Below are positions 31,114-41,400 of a DNA stretch of 64,000 bases, in pieces. The stretch covers positions 16,164,962-16,228,961 of the forward strand of contig NC_087074.1 of assembly GCF_026151205.1 (NCBI RefSeq), given 5' to 3'. Within the stretch, counting starts at the first letter, position 1. Each line of letters starts with the position of its first letter. The notes beneath the pieces are model-generated. The model was not told the origin of the DNA, made no database searches, and saw nothing but the letters and a program-made list of their open reading frames with translations. Both the position numbers and the translations under genes were made by a program. This stretch comes from Bolinopsis microptera. Its lineage: Eukaryota; Ctenophora; Tentaculata; Lobata; Bolinopsidae.

Positions 31114-34100
31114 ATGAGACAAATTGAAATAGTTTCGTTTCTTCTTCTCATCATCTTGGCTCCAACCTTGCAATACAACGCTGATATACAAGGTGAATAA
31201 AGGGAACACTTGTACCTACTCCTAAGATGAAGGACAGGGCCCAGGGGATAAGCTGATTAGGGGACAGCTATTTTTTATTGACAGATGATACGCGTTCTAT
31301 TGTCTAAATTTTTTCGATATTATATTTGTCTGACGCCAGGCAATTTAGGCAAAGCGTCGCGAAGTAATATCAATATAGCGTGATCCGTTATCAATTGTTC
31401 CTACGGCAAGGGTCATTTTTTAGCAAATTGAGACATTCACACACCGGTTACTATAGAGCTATAGGATTCATGGGATGTGATATTTAGAAATTTATTTGGC
31501 TATGAAAACTTTTCGACTTAAATCCCGGGGGCTGGTAAAGGTATTTGTAGTAGTTAGTTTTGTGGGCTCGCTTTGTTATTATCTGTGAGGTGCTCTAGTA
31601 GTCAGTTTTGTGGGCCCGCTTTGTTATTATCTGTGAGGTGCTCTAGTAGTCAGTTTTGTGGGCTCGCTTTGTTATTATCTGTGAGGTGCTCTAGTAGTCA
31701 GTTTTGTGGGCCCGCTTTGTTATTATCTGTGAGGTGCTCTAGTAGTCAGTTTTGTGGGCTCGCTTTGTTATTATCTGTGAGGTGCTCTAGTAGTCAGTTT
31801 TGTGGGCCCGCTTTGTTATTATCTGTGAGGTGCTCTAGTTGTCAGTTTTGTGGGCCCGCTTTGTTATTATCTGTGAGGTGCTCTAGTAGTCAGTTTTGTG
31901 GGCTCGCTTTGTTATTATCTGCGAGGTGCTCTATGATATTATCTTGTGATCTTATTACGCCGAACATCTTGAAGTTAATCAATGTGGATTAGAATAGTGG
32001 TCGTACAAGCTGCAAATGGCAGAACTGTGGCAGAACTGTGGCAGAACTGTGGTAGAACTGTGATTCTGCTCGTGGTAGGACCCTCATGGTCAGGCCTCTC
32101 TTTTAAAACAAAGCTAGGGTCCCCAGGTTACCACAGTGGTGGCGAGAAGCATTAGTCCTATTTTATTTAAAGTGCTACAGCAATTCTAATGCTTGAAAAA
32201 CAGAGTAATAATAAACCATCTCCTCAGATTACCCGAACATAGCAAGAAAGGGAGCAGCCACTCAGAAAGATGACCATCTTACCAACGATGGAAAAAAATT
32301 TGGAAAAGCACCCAAGGCAATAGATGGAAATAAAGACGCTAATTGGAAAATGTCGTCAAGGTAACCAACGTTTTTTAGATTTCATCCGTTTCAATTTATA
32401 ATTACAAGCAGATAATGACTAAAATGCTTCAAACTAAAACGTTATACCCAAAATATAATTCGCCTGCACAGTCTATAGTTCAAATTCGCTTCAGTAATTC
32501 AATAAGTCTTACGGGGACCAAAGGCGCTTGGTGGAAATTAACATTTACGAAAGTATATTACATCGACGCGATTTGGATATGGAACCGCCTAGATAGATTC
32601 CCGGATAGGATAAGCAAACTAACCGTAAACATAGAAACGACCCTGATTGGTACAGTCAAATATGTTAACGGAAAAGCTTCATATCGTTTTGATGACCTAG
32701 CAGCCATGGGAAAACAGATCGTAATGAACAGTAACCATGAATATAGAGTGCAGTTGGTAGAAGTTGTCGTTTTAGGCGTCGATCTTGGTAAGTTGAAAAT
32801 ATTTTAATGAGTTTTAACAAATATTCAAAGTTTAGTTGATAAAAACAAGTATTATAGATATTTCAAGGCATAATCTGTACTTTCAATCGTGGATCAATAC
32901 TCAATAGAGATCTGTCGAAAGACGACCTTCGTCAATTTCTAGATATAAGGCAAGTTTGCACGTGAACGGGTCGCTATACCCATCTACTTTCTACCCATTT
33001 TTAATACTCCGTATAACTATAATTATATAATTATAATACATGCATAAAATAATTTCAGAAATGATGGCAGGCCATAAAAAAGTTCTTCTCCTGACAGCCT
33101 CGACAATATCTTGCACGGTTAAAGGAATTTCCGCGCAGATGAAGATCGCTTGGTCCGGATATGATGAAACTGACGGTGATTTTGTCTCTTTGGCCGGCCA
33201 GTTTGATTCATCCAACAGTCAGCAGATAGGAACCTTGAGTATTGCAGCATCAGCTGTAAATACTGATAAAGAATATACTTGCACCGTGTCATCTGCGAAC
33301 CATCCAACATCAGATACAAAGTCTGTTATTGTTGACCTCCATACTTATGGTACGTCCAAATTATCATCTCATGATTTAAACTTAAAACCATCTACTCATC
33401 AAAGGTTTATATTCTCACGATGTGAGTTTAGAGTTGAATTTCCAATCGATTTATGTAGGATATTTTTGATAAAAAGTAAATCTAAAAGAACGATTAATAG
33501 GGTTCACGTACTGTAGTGCGACACGAACTCTAGTGCGACATGTACCCTAGTGCGAAACCTCCAAGATCGACACTGTCGCAGTAGAGTACGCTACCTGGAC
33601 TGTAGTGCGACACGAACTAAAGTGCGACAAAACACTTTACACATTCAATAAAAATTTAGTCAGCAAAGGAATCCATCTCCGGGGGAAGGGTTGCTTTCAG
33701 CTGCGTCCAGGTATCCAGTACGTCTCCAAGGTCCACGAAGGCAATGGCACCGGCCACCGATCATCTGAAAGTACTTCCGTACTGCTGAGTTCTCTGCGTT
33801 GTATTCCGGGACTAGGTCATGTTGCTGCATCTTCCTCCAAAGTGCTTGCTTGTGGTGGAAGAAGCATCATCTCTTGGTGAAGAGCTGCACAGGAGTAGGA
33901 GGGTGGGAATGGGTCTTCGTACTGGTCACAGTAGTGTCGTTCATCAGACTGAGACGTCCGGAGCAGATCTTCTCAGTGCATCGCCAGTAGGTCCTGTCGT
34001 CGCGCTTCTTATCCAGGCAGTAGCGGTATCCGTCGTGGATAACGTTTCTTGAACCAGTAGTGCGTCCAGGAATGAAGGTGATTCAAGAAGACATGTTGAT

Positions 34101-36955
34101 GTTGTTCGATGCTTTGGTAGAATCATCGTGACCTTATATATGGCCCAAGCATATGCACTTGTTATCCAAATCGGAGATATACCTTCATACGATGCGTGTG
34201 ATAGGAATGAGGATCATATGCTGCTTACGAGTTACCCGGTGGATCACACACTGCATACGTGGCTTGAACTGACCCGAAGGAAAGGAATTGTGATCAGTGG
34301 ATCACTTCGAAACACGTAATGTGAACCGACGAATCGTATTCGCAAGATCACTTCGAAATAAGTGACGTGAACCGACCCGACGAATCACTTAATGGTCCAT
34401 AAGAAGGATAGGATGTGACCTGAACTTGGAAATAAGTCAGGATATTTTGTCGCAGTAGAGTACGCTACCTGGATCGTAGTGCGACACTTACCCTAGTGCG
34501 ACAGAGGGTGTTTTTGTCGGACTTCGCACTAGAGTACGTGTCGCACTAGAGTACGTGTCGCACTACAGTACGATTACCGATTAATACAGGGTGTTGCAAG
34601 ACTCGTGTCCAAATTTTGAATGGCTCTCAAAATCTAAAAAATGAGACAAACGGTCTAATTTTTGTTTTAAATTGTAGACAAATTATTACATTTCAAAATA
34701 CATAACAAAAATAAATCTAATATTTTAACAATTTTTCGAACCAAGCCCCCTTTCTGCATAAAAGGTTTTGAACCCTCGGAAGCATATTGTCTATTGCACG
34801 TTTTACCATGTCAATTTTTAACTTTTTAGCCTCCCTTCTGATATTGTTTTTTAGCTCATCTACTGTTTGTGGGACTGGGTCTGAATAGACACGTTCTTTC
34901 AGATAGCCCCACAAAAAGAAATCGGCCGGATTCAGGTCAGGGCTGTAGGGAGGCCAGCTGAACTCAGCTTTCCTCGATATCAGTCTTTCCCCAAAATGCT
35001 CCTTCAGCCAAGCCAAACTTTCGTGCGAACAGTGTGGAGGGGCCCCGTCTTGTTGGAATATACAGGAATCAAGTATTTTTTTCCTTTTAAGTACTGGTAT
35101 AACTTTTCCACGCAACATAGCAATGTAATTTGCTGTCCTTATCGTCTCTGCCTTCTCTTCTTCATTCTCGAAAAAGTGGGGTCCGAAGACACCATGGTAA
35201 CTGAGGCCCATCCAAACAGTCACCTTTTCTCTGGTTTTTGGACCTTCCACGGTGGCATAGGGTTGCTTATCTGACCAGATTCGGGCATTCTGAGTATTAA
35301 CCCACCCTGATAGTTGGAAGTGAGCTTCATCGGAGACAATAAGGTTCTTCAAAAAGTTTTGATCAGACTCAATTTTGCTAGCAAATTGCTTGGCAAAGTC
35401 CACTCTTTGCTGCTTGTTGGCTGCCGTCTGTTCTTGCAACATCTGAATTTTGTATGGGTATTTGCCCAACTCCTTTCTCAAGATCCTCCAAACGGTTGTG
35501 GTAGATAGCTTAGTTCTCTTAGCGATGTTCCTTACAGAACGTCGAGGGCTTTTGTCAAGGATTTGGTCGACTTTTTTGATGTTTTTCTCATTAACTGCCG
35601 TTTTTGCACCCCCACCTGTTGGTTTCCTTCTGAGAGTCAATTCTCTCTCAAATTTCGTCACTTGTCGCTGAATAGTCCTAAGATGAATTTTCCTGCCTGC
35701 ATTACCGTATTTCTTTGAAAGTGCCCTCCTAGCAGCAGTCCAACTACTTCCGTTGACATAGAAAAGCTTGACCATGTCTACTCTCATTTCGTCTGATATG
35801 CCAGATTTTGACATTTTTTCGAAGAAAATTTCGAAAGGATACAAATTTGCGAAAAGATGAGTTTTGAAACGAATTTGTGAGAGATAACTAAAATGTAAGG
35901 TATAACCAGCATTTTAAAACTGATTGCATCTAATTTTGCTCCTTCATAAAATTAAAAATTAAAATTTTAAATTTGGACACGAGTCTCGAAACACCCTGTA
36001 GTTATCCCCCAGTTCCATAGACGGATATTATGCCAAATTATTAGACGGAGATCGTCTACTGATTTTTCTCCGGATATTTCTCCGGTTTGCAGTTCCATAA
36101 CCTTATCCGGAGACCATCTACTAGGAGGTGCACGATAAAAATTAAAAATAAACTTGCTCGGATTTTAAAATTTTTTGTACCATTGTTTTCTAGAGACTGT
36201 GAGAATTTTCACAGTACCAAATTTGTTATACCTTTTCGGAAAGACAGCTAATTCGCCCGCGCGCGTTGGTCTCCGGGAATTAATCTCCGAGAAATTCCCG
36301 GAGAGCTTCATCTCCGTCTAATACAGTAGACGTAGCCGGAGGATCATCTCCGGAGATGATCTACGGGAAATGGACCTCCGTCTAATAATTTGGCATAATA
36401 TCCGGCTATGGAACTGGGGGGTAACGTGTTATAACAGAATATCTGACAAATTTAATCGCATTTTCAGTTGATGGAGGTTGGAGCGATTGGGGTGTGTGGG
36501 GTGTCTGCTCGGAGATCTGCGGAGGAGGACAACAGACTCGGAGCAGAACCTGCTCTGACCCCACACCAGTCAATGGTGGAAGTGAATGTGTTGGAGAAGC
36601 TGAGGAATGCAAGGAATGCAACACCCAAGAATGTCAAGGTAAAAGTCGATAATCAGAATTGAACAATGTTTCTTAATTTCAAAACTGCTGATAATTTCAC
36701 AGTACAATTTTGATCTTTCATGTTCAGCTTACAGTTTTTGTGGCTTTCTAACATTCGCATTTTCAGTTGATGGAGGTTGGAGCGAATGGGGTGCGTGGGG
36801 TGTCTGCTCGGAGATCTGTGGAGGAGGACAACAGACTCGGAGCAGAACCTGCTCTGACCCCACACCAGCCAATGGCGGAAGTGAATGTGTTGGAAAAGCT
36901 GAGGAATCCAAGGAATGTAACACTCAACAATGCCCTAGAAATACGTTCGAAAATG
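31114..36955 (+). CDS. Secreted F-type-lectin-like / Ig / TSP1 protein, paralog 1 (3' end unresolved)
   Basis: Exons: 31114-31192, 32228-32360, 32495-32787, 33059-33349, 36468-36638 and 36767-36955. Junction phases are 1, 2, 1, 1, 1 and all agree. Exon 1 is a signal peptide (MRQIEIVSFLLLIILAPTLQ). Exons 2-3 form an F5/8-like fucolectin domain with KAIDGN, AWWKLTF and NRLDRFPDR. The last fits the RxDx4R part of the F-type lectin sugar motif, but the upstream His is missing. Exon 4 is an Ig-like domain (TISCTVKG, then EYTCTVSS). Exons 5 and 6 are TSP1 repeats with WSDWGVW or WSEWGAW and [16 protein letters not shown]. After exon 6 the counterparts of paralog 2's last two exons are absent; read-through meets TGA at 37015. 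The gene may be 3'-truncated. Intron 4 carries three nested transposons. Confidence 0.75.
31561..31935. repeat. 48-bp minisatellite, about eight copies, in intron 1 of lectin gene 1
   Basis: The unit holds GGGCTCGCTTTGTTATTATC, TGTGAGGTGC and TCTAGTAGTCAGTTTTGT. Copies differ mainly at GGGCTC versus GGGCCC, which alternate in the first six copies. The period is a multiple of three, so one frame stays open as a 16-residue repeat, but the array lies within an intron. Paralog 2 lacks it. Confidence 0.95.
32019..32062. repeat. 13-bp tandem repeat GGCAGAACTGTGG, about four copies
   Basis: Short direct repeats of GCAGAACTGTG with one G to T variant lie in intron 1 of lectin gene 1. Confidence 0.9.
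33500..34577. mobile_element. MULE-like non-autonomous transposon with TAGTGCGACA subterminal repeats (copy 2)
   Basis: The element starts GGGTTCACGTACTGTAGTGC and ends CACTACAGTACGATTAC. It is flanked by CGATTAATA at 33491-33499 and 34578-34586. The corresponding intron in paralog 2 reads CTATTAATA once, with no element (near 39937), which confirms a 9-bp target duplication. Internal sequence matches copy 1 at 5161-6223. No transposase is encoded. Confidence 0.88.
34587..35998 (-). mobile_element. Complete Tc1/mariner-superfamily transposon, 1412 bp
   Basis: The left end CAGGGTGTTGCAAGACTCG and the inverted right end (reading CAGGGTGTTTCGAGACTCG on the minus strand) form terminal repeats of about 30 bp with a few mismatches. 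TA dinucleotides flank it at 34585-34586 and 35999-36000. The left TA is the last two bases of the right target duplication of the MULE-like element, so mariner inserted after that element. Confidence 0.93.
34717..35844 (-). CDS. Mariner-type transposase, DD41D by my count, intact frame
   Basis: The 375-residue frame is unbroken. An N-terminal pair of helix-turn-helix regions (about 15-130) includes TTTVWRILRKELGKYPYK. The catalytic core has SDEAHFQLSGWVN (first Asp at 172), FQQDGAPPHCS (second Asp at 266) and WPPYSPDLNPADFFLWGYLK (third Asp at 308). That leaves 41 residues between the last two aspartates, counted to the residue equivalent to the third Asp of Mos1-type enzymes. This would put it with DD41D elements rather than DD34D mariners. 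The enzyme cuts and pastes the surrounding element at TA sites. Intact ends and frame suggest recent activity. Confidence 0.93.
   Translation of the reverse strand: MYPFEIFFEKMSKSGISDEMRVDMVKLFYVNGSSWTAARRALSKKYGNAGRKIHLRTIQRQVTKFERELTLRRKPTGGGAKTAVNEKNIKKVDQILDKSPRRSVRNIAKRTKLSTTTVWRILRKELGKYPYKIQMLQEQTAANKQQRVDFAKQFASKIESDQNFLKNLIVSDEAHFQLSGWVNTQNARIWSDKQPYATVEGPKTREKVTVWMGLSYHGVFGPHFFENEEEKAETIRTANYIAMLRGKVIPVLKRKKILDSCIFQQDGAPPHCSHESLAWLKEHFGERLISRKAEFSWPPYSPDLNPADFFLWGYLKERVYSDPVPQTVDELKNNIRREAKKLKIDMVKRAIDNMLPRVQNLLCRKGAWFEKLLKY
36001..36425. mobile_element. MITE with terminal inverted repeats of about 46 bp
   Basis: GTTATCCCCCAGTTCCATAG at the left pairs with CTATGGAACTGGGGGGTAAC at the right, and pairing continues through GGATATTATGCCAAATTATT and AGACGGAG. 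The interior repeats TCTCCGG / CCGGAGA motifs. It abuts the right TA of the mariner element. The exact target duplication is hidden because GTTA/TAAC could be part of the ends; a PIF/Harbinger-type TAA target is possible. Confidence 0.8.
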
Positions 36956-38424
36956 GTGAGATAAATTTTAAACAACTTAGCAAAATATTATACGTGCCAG
37001 GAAATTTGGTAAATTGAACTTTTGATCTTTTACATCGAAATAGGTTTAAAAAACCCTCCCAGCGCCCCCACTGACTATACCTTCCTCTACCTTTCCCGAA
37101 GAATCATATTCCAATCTTGAAAGAGATTAAATTTAACTTAGATATTCTTGAACAATCTTCTTGCTATCAGAACAGACACTTGAATTACTTTAGAACTGCA
37201 GCAAGAACACAGTCCAGATGTTTCGGCTCATATCACGTGAGTTGTTAAATTTCCACAAAAATGGTGGACACTGATTTGAGGGAAACCTAGTCCAGGAAAT
37301 CATTAATTCAACAGGACTGACAAGCTTCGGTAAACTTGCTTATTCGATATCAAATAACGGAGTAGTTCGCTGTTTATTAGTCTCATGATTGAAATACTGA
37401 TATCTGGATATTATCCGGAGACAAGGACAAGTGAAACAAGGAAGTTAGGAGTAAGGGCAAATTTTCGGCGTCAACGCCATCTTCAGGCTCAAATTATTTG
37501 TTATATAGTAGTGTTGAAAGTATTAAAAAAGTAAAAAAAAGTATTAATACTTTCAACACTACTATATAACAAATAATTTGAGCCTGAAGATGGCGTTGAC
37601 GCCGAAAATTTGCCCTTACTCCTAACTTCCTTGTTTCACTTGCTTATTCGATTATCATTAATATGGCCCCCAAACATAAAATATACATATACGGATACTG
37701 CAACTTTATCTATATTTCAAACCAATCCTGTCTTCTACCACACTTTCTACCAGTTTGCAGTCTTTAGTGCCGGATTTCTATGAACTGCGAGTCTAACTAT
37801 ATAATCGTCACGATTTTTAATACCGGGAATATAATCGAGATAGTGTGAAAATACCCAAAACTTTGAAGGTAGGGCCAAAGGCTTGCTCCAAGGCGTTGCT
37901 GGATAGTCAAACTAACGATCATCGTTAGTAACGATGGTTTATCAAAATACTCACTATTTGCCACGGTTTAATCGTTAGTCAGCGGTGAGAAAGGTATTGT
38001 AAAGATTGAACATTTAGCACAGCAACCCTTATAAAAAGAAATAGTCAGCCGGCTCCCGTTTATGTAGATTGTAGATGCGAATGATTTACAACTCTAAAAG
38101 CCAATATGCTGAGTCGAGAACTCGAATCGTATCAATAACATTAGTGTGCACTGTGCAATATGCATGTGAGTAGCTCAAGTCTAGTAGTAGTTACTAGTTG
38201 CTAGTTAGTCATTGATACCGTCAGAGGACGACAAGACAATTGGCAGTATAGTAGTAGTAGGCTACTGATTCAGGACGTGGACGAAGTTACTGGGGTTATA
38301 AGAAACCACGAGAAATAAACTCTCTTTATTATTTTGTTTGCATCGACTTTGTCACGCGGTGAATCTGGAATCTGGATCGTTTAACGATAAAGTCTTGATG
38401 GTTTAAACTTGGATATAAATCGAA
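36956..38424. other. Between lectin paralogs: 3' flank of gene 1 and duplicated promoter of gene 2
   Basis: I searched here for the equivalents of paralog 2 exons 43518-43588 and 43761-43874 and found none. From 37868 the sequence matches the region upstream of paralog 1. A fold-back element occupies 37349-37642. Confidence 0.45.
37349..37642. mobile_element. Fold-back element with 99-bp inverted arms, flanked by a 15-bp direct repeat
   Basis: Arm 37428-37526 (starting CAAGTGAAACAAGGAAG) is the reverse complement of 37544-37642, with a 17-bp A-rich loop. ACTTGCTTATTCGAT occurs at 37334-37348 and again at 37638-37652. The repeat could be a target duplication or a deletion footprint. Confidence 0.75.
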
Positions 38425-41400
38425 ATGAGACGTGAAATAGTTTTGTTTTTTCTTCTCATCTTGTTAGTTCCAACCATGCAAGGTGAATGAACGAGAAGGG
38501 ACAGCTATTTTTTTGCAATGATTTTTTGTCAAATTTGTGACACAGAAAACCTAGGGATTGGTCAACTGGAGGTGTTTTGTGGTGAACTGCTATCATATTT
38601 TATGCAGTGCGGTGCAGCTCAATGCTAATGTTTGAATAACAGCGTAACAAATCCTTTCCCCAGGTTACTCGAACATAGCCCATAGTAAGGGAACAGCCAC
38701 TCAAAAGGATGACTTTGCTGATGCAGATGGAAAAAAATTTGGAAAAGCACCCAAGGCAATAGATGGAAATAAACACCCTAATTGGAAAAAGTCTACAAGG
38801 TAACCATTAACCAAGTATTTTTAGATTTCAGATAATTACTTAAATAGTTCCAACTAAAATTGTATGCCCAAAATATTGTTTTCTTCTGATCGCCATGAAG
38901 TTCGTCTACAGACAGTCTATAGTTAATATTCGCTTCAGCAATTCAATAAGTCTTACGAAGAGCAAATCCGGCGCTTGGTGGAAATTAACATTTACGAAGG
39001 TCTATTACATCGACGCGATATGGATATGGAACCGCCTAGATAGATACTCGATAAGGATAAGCAAACTAACTGTAAACATAGGAACGACCCTGATTGGTAC
39101 AGTCAAATATGTTAGCGGAAAAGCTTCATATCGTTATGATGAACTAGGAGCCATGGGGAAACAGATCGTAATGAAGGCAGATTCCGGAACTCAGGTGCAG
39201 TTGGTGGAAGTGGGCGTTTATGGCGGCGATCTTGGTAAGTTGAAACTATTTTAATAACTCTTAACAAAGATTTATAAATATAAAAACAATTTTTATAGAT
39301 ATTTCAAGGCATAATCTATATTATAAATCGGTAGGGAGTTGTCAAAAGGCGGGCTCTGTAATGTTTAGATAAGGCAAATATGCACGTGAACAAATAGGTA
39401 TACCCAACAACTGTATATATATTTTTTATTTTCGATAGTATGTATATAACTATAATTAAAATACATGCACATTGCACATGCACAAAATAATTTCAGAAAT
39501 GGTAGCAGGACATAAAAAAGTTCTTCTCCTGACAGCCTCGACAATATCTTGCACGGTTAAAGGAATTTCTGCGCAGATGAAGATCGCTTGGTCCGGATAT
39601 GATGAAACAGACGGTGATTTTGTCTCTTCGGCCGGCCAGTTTGATTCGTCCAGCAGAACGGAACAGCAGATAGGAACCTTGAGTATTGCAGCATCAGCTG
39701 TGAATACCGATAAAGAATATACTTGCACCGTGTCATCTGTAAACCATCCAACATCAGATACAAAGTCTGTTATTGTTAACCTCCATACTTATGGTACGTC
39801 TAACTTATCATCTCATGATTTAAACTTAAAACCATCTACTCATCAAGGGTTGATAATATCACGATGTGAGTTTAGAGTTGAATTTCCAATCGATTTATGT
39901 AGGATATTTTTGATAAAAAGTAAATCTAAAAGAACTATTAATAATAACGTGTTATAACAGAATATCTGAAAAATTGTATCGTAATTTCAGTTGATGGAGG
40001 CTGGAGCGAATGGGGTGCGTGGGGTGTCTGCTCGGAGATCTGTGGAGGAGGACAACAGACTCGGATCAGAACCTGCTCTAACCCTACACCAGCCAATGGT
40101 GGAAGTGAATGTGTTGGAGAAGCTGAGGAATCCAAGAATGTAACACCCAACAATGTCAAGGTAAAAGTCGATAATTAGAATTGAGCAATGTTTCTTAGTT
40201 TTTAAAATTACTAGCAATTTCTACAGTATAATTAGGACATATTATGACCATCCAATATTTACGTGATTTGTTTTATGTTCTGTTTTGCAAATATCAAAAT
40301 TGCAATTGTATTGATATCGGCCTTACATTTTCTGTTTTAAGATGGAAGACCATCCTGATGAATTAGGATATATATCATACAGGTGATCTTGTTGATGGAG
40401 GCTGGAGTGATTACGGTGTTTGGACAGTCTGCTCGGAGATCTGTGGAGGAGGACAACAGACTCGGAGCAGAACCTGCTCTAACCCCACACCAGTCAATGG
40501 TGGAAGTGAATGTGTTGGAGAAGCTGAGGAATCCAAGGAATGTAACACCCAAGAATGTCAAGGTAAAAGTCGATTATCAGAATTGAGCAATTGTTTCTTA
40601 GTTTCAAAACAATGTTTCTTAGTTTCAAAACTGCTAATAATTTCACAGTATGATTTTGATCTTTCATGTTCAGCTTACAGTTTTTGTGGCTTTCTAACAT
40701 TTGCATTTATCGCAAACATTAGAAAAGTTTTGCTTTATAATATCGGCCTTAAATTTATAGACCTAGCTGGTTTTCTGTTTTTAACTTGAGTAAAATCCAA
40801 AGCTGAGTAATACAAAATATTCGTAAGATTAAGGTCCGCTGATTTACAGGTAACCTAGTTAATGGAGGCTGGAGTGATTACGGTGTTTGGACAGTCTGCT
40901 CGGAGATCTGTGGAGGAGGACAACAGACTCGGAGCAGAACCTGCTCTAATCCCACACCAGTCAATGGTGGAAGTGAATGTGTTGGAGAAGCTGAGGAATC
41001 CAAGGAATGTAACACCCAAGAATGTCAAGGTAAAAGTCGATTATCAGAATTGAGCAATTGTTTCTTAGTTTCAAAACAATGTTTCTTAGTTTCAAAACTG
41101 CTAATAATTTCACAGTATGATTTTGATCTTTCATGTTCAGCTTACAGGTTTTGTGGCTTTCTAACATTTGCATTTATCGCAAACATTAGAAAAGTTTTGC
41201 TTTATAATATCGGCCTTAAATTTATAGACCTAGCTGGTTTTCTGTTTTTAACTTGAGTAAAATCCAAAGCTGAGTAATACAAAATATTCTTAAGATTAAG
41301 GTCCGCTGATTTACAGGTAACCTAGTTAATGGAGGCTGGAGTGATTACGGTGTTTGGACAGTCTGCTCGGAGATCTGTGGAGGAGGACAACAGACTCGGG

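Noticed and set aside
31573-31992. 139-codon frame of 16-residue repeats (SVRCSSSQFCG)
   Set aside because: The 48-bp minisatellite lies in an intron of lectin gene 1, is missing in the paralog, and has no start or splice support.
38400-38424. TATAAAT just upstream of the lectin gene 2 start codon as a TATA box
   Set aside because: It lies only about 10 bases before the ATG, too close to act as a core promoter for this start.
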